Part shown: positions 50,538 to 56,655 of the stretch, one piece after another
How the letters are laid out: each line of letters begins with the position of its first letter
Numbering within the stretch: position 1 is the stretch's first letter
DNA from: Alphaproteobacteria bacterium
Lineage (GTDB): Bacteria; Pseudomonadota; Alphaproteobacteria; CAAGCB01; CAG-977
DNA length: 56,655 nt
NCBI GenBank assembly: GCA_900768875.1
Contig: CAAGEP010000014.1
Span: forward strand, 1 to 56,655
Direction of reading: 5' to 3'
Translations under genes and position numbers: made by a program
The notes under the pieces: model-generated
Told to the model about the DNA's origin: nothing
Database searches by the model: none
What the model saw: only the letters and a program-made list of their open reading frames with translations

Positions 50538-50951
50538 TCACACACCCCTGTGTTTCAGTTCGGCAATCGCGGCGGCGAAATCGGCGACGGTCGGCGGACA
50601 GCCTTTGACCCAGCAATCAACGGGAACGATATCCGACAATTTGGCGGCCGCGGCGTACGAATCGGCGAACAGCCCTCCGTTCAAAGCGCAAAGACCGACT
50701 CCGACAACCGATTTCGGTGCGGGCATCATGTCATAAATGCGGCGGATGACGGGAGCGGCCTTCCAACCGATTGCCCCCGCAACAATCAAAACATCCGACC
50801 GGCGCGGGTTAAAACAAACGGGCATTCCCGATTGAACCGCCCCGAATTCGCACGGACAACATCCCAAAGACAAAGGCATACCGACGTTTGAAGCGTTTTG
50901 CGCCCATGCCGCCAATCTGTCCAGCGACGCCGTGAAAAAGCCTACTTCCAT
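50538..50951 (-). CDS. nuoB: Complex I subunit NuoB
   Basis: A 137-residue protein holding cluster N2. The four ligands are intact: the tandem Cys31-Cys32 in LGCCPCEFG, Cys88 in GVGLCALNGG and Cys118 in KGCPPT. Compared with E. coli the interval from the second to the third ligand is about nine residues shorter, and the missing part (the ARYDLDRFG region) lines the quinone site. An extra Cys34 follows the tandem pair. Thus electrons can reach N2 but the site beyond it is remodelled. The gene abuts nuoC (TGA then ATG). Confidence 0.92.
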   Translation of the reverse strand: MEVGFFTASLDRLAAWAQNASNVGMPLSLGCCPCEFGAVQSGMPVCFNPRRSDVLIVAGAIGWKAAPVIRRIYDMMPAPKSVVGVGLCALNGGLFADSYAAAAKLSDIVPVDCWVKGCPPTVADFAAAIAELKHRGV

Positions 50952-51316
50952 TCAAAAGCCCCCTTTTTCACGGCATACCAAAATCCCGCACAGCCCTGCG
51001 CGGCAAAAAACAAAGCGCAGGCAAGCCCCGAACACCCCGCCGCACGCACATTCAAAATCCACGGCATCAGCATTAAAAAAAACACATTGACCGACAAAGC
51101 CGCCAACGCCGCCGCCGCAAATCGAACGGGAAAACGCCGCCGCGTCGACGAAAGCAGATAAAAGCCGCCCGCATAGCCGTCGCGAGCGACGGGTTTGCCC
51201 GCTTTTGCGACTTTACGCGCCAAACAAAAAGACAGCGCAAGCACCGCCACGCCGACAACCGGCATCGCAAAAAAAACAATCAGCAGATAAAAATAAGCGT
51301 ACGTTCCCTGTTCCAT
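50942..51316 (-). CDS. nuoA: Complex I subunit NuoA with neutralised acidic residues
   Basis: A 124-residue, three-span membrane subunit ending in the family motif KKGAFEW. Gapless alignment gives E. coli E51 as Ala49 (GYAGGF for YECGF), D79 as Asn77 and E81 as Phe79 (LSVNVFFLM for FDLEAAFLF); the 28-residue spacing is conserved. The loop cysteine that usually follows the Glu is also lost. The ATG at 51316 is chosen to fit the normal N-terminus. The 3' end overlaps nuoB by ten bases. Confidence 0.85.
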   Translation of the reverse strand: MEQGTYAYFYLLIVFFAMPVVGVAVLALSFCLARKVAKAGKPVARDGYAGGFYLLSSTRRRFPVRFAAAALAALSVNVFFLMLMPWILNVRAAGCSGLACALFFAAQGCAGFWYAVKKGAFEWK

Positions 51317-51364
51317 GGGAATAGCTTTACACCAAAGCCGCGCTTTGTTCAACGGCAATCGGAT

Positions 51365-51706
51365 TTATTGCGGCAAAGCGGGCAGATTTTCGGGCGACAA
51401 CGGCAATTTTTTAACGACTCTGACGGGGACTTCGTATTCACGCACCAATTCGCCGCCCTCGAATTCGACAATCAGCACGGATTCGGCGTGCGCCAAAGGC
51501 GCGCGGGCGTCGGGATGGATAAAGTCCAGCGTAATCGAAAACCCCTGCTGTCTGTACAGCAAAGCGTGTTTCCCGCCGTCGTAAACGATTTGCGGGTGAT
51601 CGGGTTCGCCTGCGCGGGCGCGAATGGAAATCAGCAAATCCCCCGCCCCGTTTTGCAATATATCGTAAAAACCTTCCTGTTCCGGCCCTGTCTGATGTTC
51701 GACCAT
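51365..51706 (-). CDS. Soluble protein of unknown function heading the nuo cluster
   Basis: The ATG at 51706, with AGAGG upstream, gives 113 residues, cytosolic and without membrane segments or cysteines. Recognisable blocks are EGFYDILQNGAGDLLISIRA, DGGKHALLYRQQGFSITLDF and VLIVEFEGGELVREYEVPVR, which look like a beta-rich domain. No family is recognised. It is the first gene of the minus-strand run, 48 bases before nuoA and behind the presumed promoter, so it is probably co-expressed with the complex; an assembly or accessory role is inference from position alone. Confidence 0.7.
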   Translation of the reverse strand: MVEHQTGPEQEGFYDILQNGAGDLLISIRARAGEPDHPQIVYDGGKHALLYRQQGFSITLDFIHPDARAPLAHAESVLIVEFEGGELVREYEVPVRVVKKLPLSPENLPALPQ

Positions 51707-51734
51707 GGACAACCTCTTTATCAAACCCGTATCC

Positions 51735-51785
51735 GCGTGCAGGCACGCCTTAGTTTCTTTTTACACCGTTCGCGCCGAAATTCAA
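51735..51785 (-). promoter_or_regulatory. Putative promoter and palindrome of the nuo operon
   Basis: On the minus strand TTGAAT (51780-51785) and TAAAAA (51758-51763) are 16 bases apart. Ten to twenty-three bases further downstream a GCGTGC-AG-GCACGC palindrome (51735-51748) lies in the early transcript, where a repressor could bind. Confidence 0.35.
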
Positions 51786-51994
51786 AGCAAAACAGACTGC
51801 CGTTTTGAATCGCGCAAAGGCTCTTTTATTTCACTACCTAATTTTAGCCAGAAAAGCAACTTTTTTTATTAAATTTTGCAATAATTTATTTTTTCCGCCG
51901 CAAACGGAGGGTTTGTTCGTTTTTGCTTGAAGCGGGGGCTTTTTTTATGGTATTCAGCCTACACCGTTATGTTTAATATAAGGGACTGAGAAAA
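51786..51994. other. AT-rich intergenic region between the nuo cluster and glgP
   Basis: The two promoter-bearing flanks of the divergent genes. It holds several T-runs, a hairpin with CAAAC arms (51901-51905 with 51911-51915), and an AT-rich -10-like stretch just before glgP. No coding region is seen. Confidence 0.5.
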
Positions 51995-54460
51995 GTGACC
52001 GAAAAAACTGAAAACAAAACAGCTTCTCTGCCGAAAATCACGGCGGAAATGATTGCTGAAAAAATCGAACGACTGATGAAATACACGCTGTGCAAACAGG
52101 TGCGCGAAGCGTCAAAGGAAGACCTGTTCACGGCTTTGGCTTTGGCGGTGCGCGAAATCGCCGTCGACCGCATGTACGAAACGGCGAACAGATACGCCCA
52201 CGCCAACCCCAAACGCATCTACTATCTGTCGGTTGAATACCTGCTGGGGCGTTCTTTGGTGAACAATCTGGACAATCTGGGCATTCATGATTTGCTGGAC
52301 AAAGTCAAACTGGACAATCCGATTCCCCTGCGCGACGTGATTGATTGCGAATACGATCCGGCGTTGGGCAACGGCGGCTTGGGTCGTTTGGCGGCATGCT
52401 TCATCGATTCGATGGCGACGCTGGGCTTGCCCGGCTACGGCTACGGTTTGAACTATCAGTTCGGTCTGTTCAAACAGGTTTTTGAAAACGGCTATCAAAA
52501 AGAAATGGCGGATTCGTGGCTGGATCGTTCTTCGCCGTGGCAGATTGAGCGCGCCGACCGCATTTGCCGCATTCCCGTTTACGGCCGTTTGGTGTACGAA
52601 GACGTCAACGGCGAACGCCGCGCCCACTGGGTTGACACCGAAACGCTGGTCGGCGTTCCCTACGATATGCCGATTGTCGGCTTCGGCGGCAAAACGGTGA
52701 ACTATCTGCGTTTGTTCTCGGCGCACTCCTCCAGCGAACTGGACATCAAGACCTTTAACGAAGGCGGCTACATCAAAGCCGTTGAAAAGAAAATCAAGTC
52801 CGAAACGATTTCCAAAGTGCTGTACCCCTCCGACGCGGTCGAAGCGGGCAAAGAACTGCGTCTGCTGCAACAATACTTCTTTGTTTCCTGCGCGCTGAGC
52901 GACATCATGCGCCGTTTTCTGGAAACAAACACGGATTTGCGCGATTTCCCGACAAAAGCGGCGATTCAGCTGAACGACACGCATCCCACTTTGGCTATTC
53001 CCGAATTGATGCGCCTGTTGATGGACGTTCACGGTTTGGATTGGGATACCGCGTGGGAAATCACGGAAAAAACGATGGGCTACACAAACCACACCCTGCT
53101 GCCCGAAGCGTTGGAACGCTGGTCGGTTAAGCTGTTGGAAAAGGTTTGCCCGCGCCACTTGGCGATTATCTACGACATCAACGACCACTTGATGAAAACG
53201 GTCGCGGCGAAATACCCCGGCGACAACGGCAAGCTGTCCCGCATGTCCGTCATCGAAGAAGGCGATACCAAAAAAGTCCGCATGGGCAATTTGGCGATTG
53301 TCGGATCTCATTCGATTAACGGTGTGGCGGCGATTCACTCGGAACTGGTCAAGAAAAATCTGGCGCCCGATTTTTATGAAATGTGGCCGGAACGCTTCAA
53401 CAACAAAACGAACGGCATCACGCCGCGCCGCTGGCTGTTGAGCGCGAACCCCGAACTGTCGGATTTGATTTCGTCGAAAATCGGCCGCGAATGGATTACG
53501 CACCTTGACCAACTGGTCAAAATCGCGCCCTTTGCGACGGATTCCGACTTTGTGCGTTCGTTCTTCCGCATCAAAAAGGACAACAAGGAACTGTTGGCGA
53601 AAATCATTCTGAACACGACGGGCAACATCGTCGACACGGATTCCCTGTTCGACGTGCAGGTCAAGCGTATCCACGAATACAAACGCCAGCTCTTGAACGC
53701 GCTGAACATCATCTACAACTATCTGCAGATTACCGAAGACGGATTGTCCCTGCCTTCGCCGCGCACGTTCATTCTGGGCGGAAAAGCCGCGCCGTCGTAC
53801 GACTTTGCAAAGTTGACGATTAAACTGTTCAACAACCTGTCCAAAGTCATCAACAACGACCCGCGCGTCAAAGACCAGATGAAAGTCGTCTTCATTCCCG
53901 ACTACAAAGTGTCGATTGCGGAACGCGTGTTCCCCGCCGCCGACGTGTCGGAACAGATTTCGACCGCGGGTTTTGAAGCTTCGGGCACGGGCAATATGAA
54001 GTTCATGCTCAACGGCGCGCTGACGGTCGGAACGCTGGACGGCGCGAACGTCGAAATCCGCGAAGAAGTCGGCGCCGAAAACTTCTACCTGTTCGGTCTG
54101 ACAACGCCGGAAGTCAAGAAAATCCACGACGAACATTCGCACAACCCGTGGGAACTGTACAATTCCGACACGCGCATCCGCCGCATTATGGACGCGCTGA
54201 ATTCGGATATGTTCTGCCCCGGCGAACCGGGAATCTTCCAGCCCATTTTCAACAACATCATGGGCGCGGATTATTACCTGCTGCTGGCGGACATCGGTTC
54301 GTACATCGAAACGCAGGCGCAGGTTGGCAAGGACTTCCTGAACAAAGCGTCTTGGGGCAAAAAAGCGATTTTGAACGTTGCGCATTCGGGCAAATTCTCG
54401 TCCGACCGCACCATCGCCGAATACGCCAAAGACATTTGGGATGTCAAACCCGTTCTGTAA
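51995..54460 (+). CDS. glgP: Glycogen/alpha-glucan phosphorylase
   Basis: GlgP releases glucose 1-phosphate from glycogen. The 821-residue protein starts with GTG (SD AGGGA) and shows YYLSVEYLLGRSLVNNL, GLGRLAACFIDSMATL, GYGLNYQFGLFKQ, the dimer and allosteric-site region, and the PLP-binding Lys in EASGTGNMKFMLNGALTVGT. Length is typical (about 820). It is transcribed alone, divergent from the nuo cluster, and ended by a strong terminator. No other glycogen gene is nearby. Confidence 0.97.
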   Translation: MTEKTENKTASLPKITAEMIAEKIERLMKYTLCKQVREASKEDLFTALALAVREIAVDRMYETANRYAHANPKRIYYLSVEYLLGRSLVNNLDNLGIHDLLDKVKLDNPIPLRDVIDCEYDPALGNGGLGRLAACFIDSMATLGLPGYGYGLNYQFGLFKQVFENGYQKEMADSWLDRSSPWQIERADRICRIPVYGRLVYEDVNGERRAHWVDTETLVGVPYDMPIVGFGGKTVNYLRLFSAHSSSELDIKTFNEGGYIKAVEKKIKSETISKVLYPSDAVEAGKELRLLQQYFFVSCALSDIMRRFLETNTDLRDFPTKAAIQLNDTHPTLAIPELMRLLMDVHGLDWDTAWEITEKTMGYTNHTLLPEALERWSVKLLEKVCPRHLAIIYDINDHLMKTVAAKYPGDNGKLSRMSVIEEGDTKKVRMGNLAIVGSHSINGVAAIHSELVKKNLAPDFYEMWPERFNNKTNGITPRRWLLSANPELSDLISSKIGREWITHLDQLVKIAPFATDSDFVRSFFRIKKDNKELLAKIILNTTGNIVDTDSLFDVQVKRIHEYKRQLLNALNIIYNYLQITEDGLSLPSPRTFILGGKAAPSYDFAKLTIKLFNNLSKVINNDPRVKDQMKVVFIPDYKVSIAERVFPAADVSEQISTAGFEASGTGNMKFMLNGALTVGTLDGANVEIREEVGAENFYLFGLTTPEVKKIHDEHSHNPWELYNSDTRIRRIMDALNSDMFCPGEPGIFQPIFNNIMGADYYLLLADIGSYIETQAQVGKDFLNKASWGKKAILNVAHSGKFSSDRTIAEYAKDIWDVKPVL

Positions 54461-54479
54461 GGAACTTTATTAAACAGAA

Positions 54480-54510
54480 ACAGCCCGCTTGCTATGCGGG
54501 CTGTTTTTTT
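54480..54510 (+). terminator. Terminator of glgP
   Basis: An 8-bp GC stem (54481-54488 with 54496-54503), closed by A-T, followed by seven T residues. Confidence 0.92.
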
Positions 54511-54673
54511 ATATACTGTTGTTGTTAAACCAATCACACTCAGAGGGTGGATGTCAGAAATTGCGGTAAATCGGTAATTCAAGCATTTACATGCTGATTA
54601 CCTGTTTTTCTTCCTTTCCGAACGCCAAGCGTTTTCGGGATGTGTTTTTTATTTTACCGCAACAGGTTTAACC

Positions 54674-54931
54674 ATGAATTTATCCAAATCGGAACAAAGG
54701 ACGCTTCACGTCCTCGCCCAAGGGGGCAAAATTGTCCACACTCGCAACAGTCAGGGAAAAATCACAGAAGTATTGTGCTACAACCGTGACGGTTTTGTGT
54801 TAAGCGACTGCACTTTGGACATTTTTATCAAACTGAAATCGAAACGACTGATTGCATCAAAGGACAGTCAGCCTTACCGCATTACACTAAAAGGATTGCG
54901 CGCCGTTCGTCCGCAGTCCGACAATCGATGA
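54674..54931 (+). CDS. yjhX: YjhX/TopAI-family protein (topoisomerase I inhibitor-like toxin)
   Basis: An 85-residue protein, the same length as E. coli YjhX, with the family pattern in full: MNLSKSEQRTLHVLAQGGKI, EVLCYNRDGFVLSDCTLDIF, KLKSKRLIASKDSQPYRIT and a final RPQSDNR. E. coli YjhX (TopAI) inhibits topoisomerase I when overproduced, and YjhQ neutralises it. The next gene is an acetyltransferase of the YjhQ type. A 160-base AT-rich leader with no gene precedes it. AACAGG lies before the ATG. Confidence 0.9.
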   Translation: MNLSKSEQRTLHVLAQGGKIVHTRNSQGKITEVLCYNRDGFVLSDCTLDIFIKLKSKRLIASKDSQPYRITLKGLRAVRPQSDNR

Positions 54932-54943
54932 AAGGATTTTACA

Positions 54944-55461
54944 ATGATTATCCGCACCGGAAAACAAACAGACGACAACGCGATTTACGATTTGGTCAAA
55001 GACGCGTTTTCAACAATGGATCACGCCAGCGGCGACGAACAAAACCTTGTCGGCCGTTTGCGAAAATCGGCGGGATACGTTCCCGAACTGGAATTGGTCG
55101 CAGAGCTTGACGGACAAATCGCCGGTCATGTTATGCTGACCGAAATTTCCGTCAAAAACACAAAACAGCTGATTTTGGCTCCTTTGGCGGTCGCCCCCGA
55201 CAAGCAAAAGCAGGGCATCGGCGGCGCGCTGATAAAACGGGCGCACAAAATCGCCAAAAAGGCGGGCTATCAGCTTGTGCTTTTGGTCGGCCACCCGGCA
55301 TGTTACCCGCGTTTCGGCTACCGTCCGGCAAGCGATTTCGGACTGACACGTGCGCGCCGGAAATCCCGCCGGAATGTTTTATGGCGGCGGATTTGACGGG
55401 CGGCTGTGAAAAAATCGATGCGTTCGTCAGCTTTCCGTCTGTCTTTTTTGAGGCGGATTAA
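54944..55461 (+). pseudogene. YjhQ-like GNAT acetyltransferase with 2-base frameshift
   Basis: The reading frame from 54944 encodes a GNAT protein: LVAELDGQIAGHVMLTEISV, LILAPLAVAPDKQKQGIGGA with the acetyl-CoA loop QKQGIGG, and YPRFGYRPASDFGL. After Gly-Leu-Thr (about 55348) frame 0 becomes a short Arg-rich tail ending at 55396, whereas the frame from 55354 continues with the family ending APEIPPECFMAADLTGGC and stops at 55461. The change is an extra CG-type dinucleotide within GTGCGCGCCGG (55350-55360). The product is thus truncated in its last quarter, or a sequencing error is present. AAAGGA precedes the ATG, 12 bases after yjhX. Confidence 0.8.
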
Positions 55462-55889
55462 AAACCTCTGTCTTCGGGAAAAGAGGCAAGGATTTGTATC
55501 TGATCTTTTGTCAAAACAAACGACCGTTCGGAATACGGATTTAAAATAACGCCGTCGTTCGGACGCAGTTTTGCCGCGTTTATCCAATCGCGGCAATGCA
55601 TAAAGGATGCCTTGCCCGCTTTGAAATCGGCGGGAATTTGTTTCTGTGTCGAAAATACGGGAATCAACCGCCGATTCAAAGTCGGGAAAAAGACAACAAA
55701 AGGCTTGAAGCGAACGGACGGCAAAAAGCCTCCGTTTGCAAACGGCAGTTCCCCCTCGTCGGGCAAAGCGGACGGCACCAGCACATCCGTGTAGCGGAAA
55801 GCGTACAACAAACGAACATAGTTTTCCCTGCTTTTGTCGGCGGCGAATTCAGCCAAGCGTTTTTCAAGCGGATTATCGATTCGAGACAT
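55458..55889 (-). CDS. SseB-like domain protein
   Basis: A 143-residue cytosolic protein of the SseB N-terminal type: NPLEKRLAEFAADKSRENYV at the start, LLYAFRYTDVLVPSALPDEG, FVVFFPTLNRRLIPVF and the end NDGVILNPYSERSFVLTKDQ. The family has no settled function; some members are enhancers of serine sensitivity. The ATG at 55889 is chosen because AAGGATC precedes it. The 3' end overlaps the second-frame stop of the GNAT pseudogene (TTAA). Confidence 0.75.
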   Translation of the reverse strand: MSRIDNPLEKRLAEFAADKSRENYVRLLYAFRYTDVLVPSALPDEGELPFANGGFLPSVRFKPFVVFFPTLNRRLIPVFSTQKQIPADFKAGKASFMHCRDWINAAKLRPNDGVILNPYSERSFVLTKDQIQILASFPEDRGF

Positions 55890-55990
55890 GGCAAGATCCT
55901 TTTTTTGCAAAACACTCTTTGCATAATATTTGAACATATTGTATTTGTTTTCAAATTCAAAGGAAACTGCAATATACCCGAAACCGATTG

Positions 55991-56551
55991 TTATTCAAAC
56001 CGTTTGCTGCAACAACATTGCCAACCGTTGTTGACTTTTTTGGGATAGTCGGCTTCGCAAACCGTAGCGTCACAATAATCCCTGCATTTTTCGCCGTCGT
56101 TGAACTTGAATTGCAGCTTCCACGCGTTGGAACTGTAATCTCTGATCCAAACATTTCTCAAATCAATGGCAAACGTTGTTCCGACAAAAACAAAAAACGG
56201 CGATGCGATGAAAACAACGCTGATAAACGGAATGTACCAAAACGCACAGTACCAAAACACATTCAAGCGCAACCAATCTTTATTATAAGAAGGCGCTTGC
56301 TTTTCAACGCAGAAACGAACGACAAACAATAAAGCGCACATCACCAGATAAGGACTGATAATGTTTTTGAATTTATTTTTCAAAAACAATTTATAATCAA
56401 ATCCCCGCTGATAAAAAATATAATAAAACAAAAATCCGGAAATGAAGACAAATAACGCCGTATCACCCCAAATGAACTGGAATTCATATGCTATCCAATA
56501 TCTGAAACTGAATTTATCGTTTTTCGAAAAGATTCCGCCGTAACGAAGCAA
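55991..56551 (-). pseudogene. Acyltransferase-3 fragment with foreign Cys-rich tail
   Basis: The 186-codon frame has no ATG at its start (first possible TTG at 56551) and lacks the N-terminal D-x-x-K...H helix of acyltransferase-3 enzymes. Residues about 24-125 match the family: FVFISGFLFYYIFYQRG, FKNIISPYLV, FWYIPFISVVF. From about residue 130 the similarity stops and a hydrophilic tail follows, KCRDYCDATVCEADYPKK...WQCCC. The segment is AT-richer than its neighbours and is beside the rRNA operon, a site of frequent recombination. It appears to be a truncated, chimeric remnant. Confidence 0.6.
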
Positions 56552-56578
56552 GCCCCGGATCGCAGGGATACGGGGCTA
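56550..56578 (-). terminator. Hairpin beyond the 5S rRNA
   Basis: Seven-base arms AGCCCCG and CGGGGCT around a central loop lie about 30 bases past the 5S end on the minus strand. The following sequence has few T residues, so factor-dependent termination is possible. Confidence 0.45.
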
Positions 56579-56603
56579 GGAAAGAGGGGGACTGACATTC
56601 TTA

Positions 56604-56655
56604 GAGCCGGCGGCGACCTACTCTTCCGTGTCTTGAGACAAAGTACCATTGGCGG
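56604..56655 (-). rRNA. rrf: 5S ribosomal RNA, 3' end (partial)
   Basis: On the minus strand the sequence contains the 5S 3' half: GCCAATGGTACTTTGTCTCA, then GACACGGAAGAGTAGGTCGC, ending near GCCGGCTC. It runs off the window edge. The gene would be the last of an rRNA operon lying to the right. Confidence 0.9.

Noticed and set aside
52112..54385. 757-residue open frame on the minus strand
   Set aside because: Exact antisense of glgP; composition is Arg/Phe/Val-rich as expected for a shadow frame and no family pattern is visible.
1..56655. tRNA genes, CRISPR arrays, insertion sequences, prophage genes
   Set aside because: No cloverleaf, regular short repeats, transposase or phage structural genes were seen; copies of the 6602-6721 element elsewhere in the window were not found by eye.

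Overview
The window looks like chromosome of an uncultured alphaproteobacterium, probably host- or gut-associated. The lineage signals are a DUF4167 protein beside prmC and prfA, an EipB/DUF1849 envelope protein, the HAD protein of the 'DLWGV' type, RNase J beside birA and a nuo cluster, MlaA/MlaC and RodZ. Base composition is near balanced. Genes are tightly packed with many ATGA, TAATG and TGATG couplings, and several convergent pairs overlap at their stop codons. The extreme right end enters the 3' end of a 5S rRNA gene.

Left third (1-22 kb): a DXS-like enzyme, clpB, an ArsR-type regulator coupled to DUF4167, prmC, and then a tightly overlapping chain lysC > FabK-like flavoenzyme > rodZ > ispG > hisS > prfA on the minus strand. 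A structured intergenic element sits between prfA and prmC. Next come a cupin, comF, two exported proteins, a LOG-family hydrolase, a stand-alone protein resembling the MetH reactivation domain, mlaA-mlaC, rpsD with a promoter and folded leader, and an iscX plus RNase J-like pair.

Middle (22-37 kb): an HNH-nuclease-like protein, pdxY, a tandem pair of DHH-family phosphoesterases, a zinc-dependent phospholipase C-like protein, an ECF sigma / membrane anti-sigma / periplasmic metal-sensor trio resembling CnrHYX, an amidohydrolase, anmK, tyrS, nadK, a PAP2-like membrane protein without its catalytic histidines, and a four-gene cassette of small unrecognised exported proteins that includes a divergent paralogous pair.

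Right third (37-56.6 kb): one long minus-strand run, unknown protein > nuoA-B-C-D-G-H-I-J-K-L-M-N > birA > rnj > exported protein > eipB. This complex I is the main discovery candidate. nuoE and nuoF are absent from the locus and NuoG has lost its N-terminal 2Fe-2S domain. The remaining Fe-S ligands (N5, N4, N6a, N6b, N2) are intact. The two quinone-binding residues of NuoD are replaced. In gapless alignments nearly every conserved charged residue of the E-channel (NuoA, H, J, K) and several in the antiporter subunits (NuoL, M, N) are neutralised. All frames are open, which suggests a selected but repurposed electron-transfer complex rather than decay. To the right lie glgP with a clear terminator, a YjhX(TopAI)/YjhQ-like pair whose acetyltransferase is frameshifted, an SseB-like protein, a broken acyltransferase-3 fragment and the 5S rRNA end.
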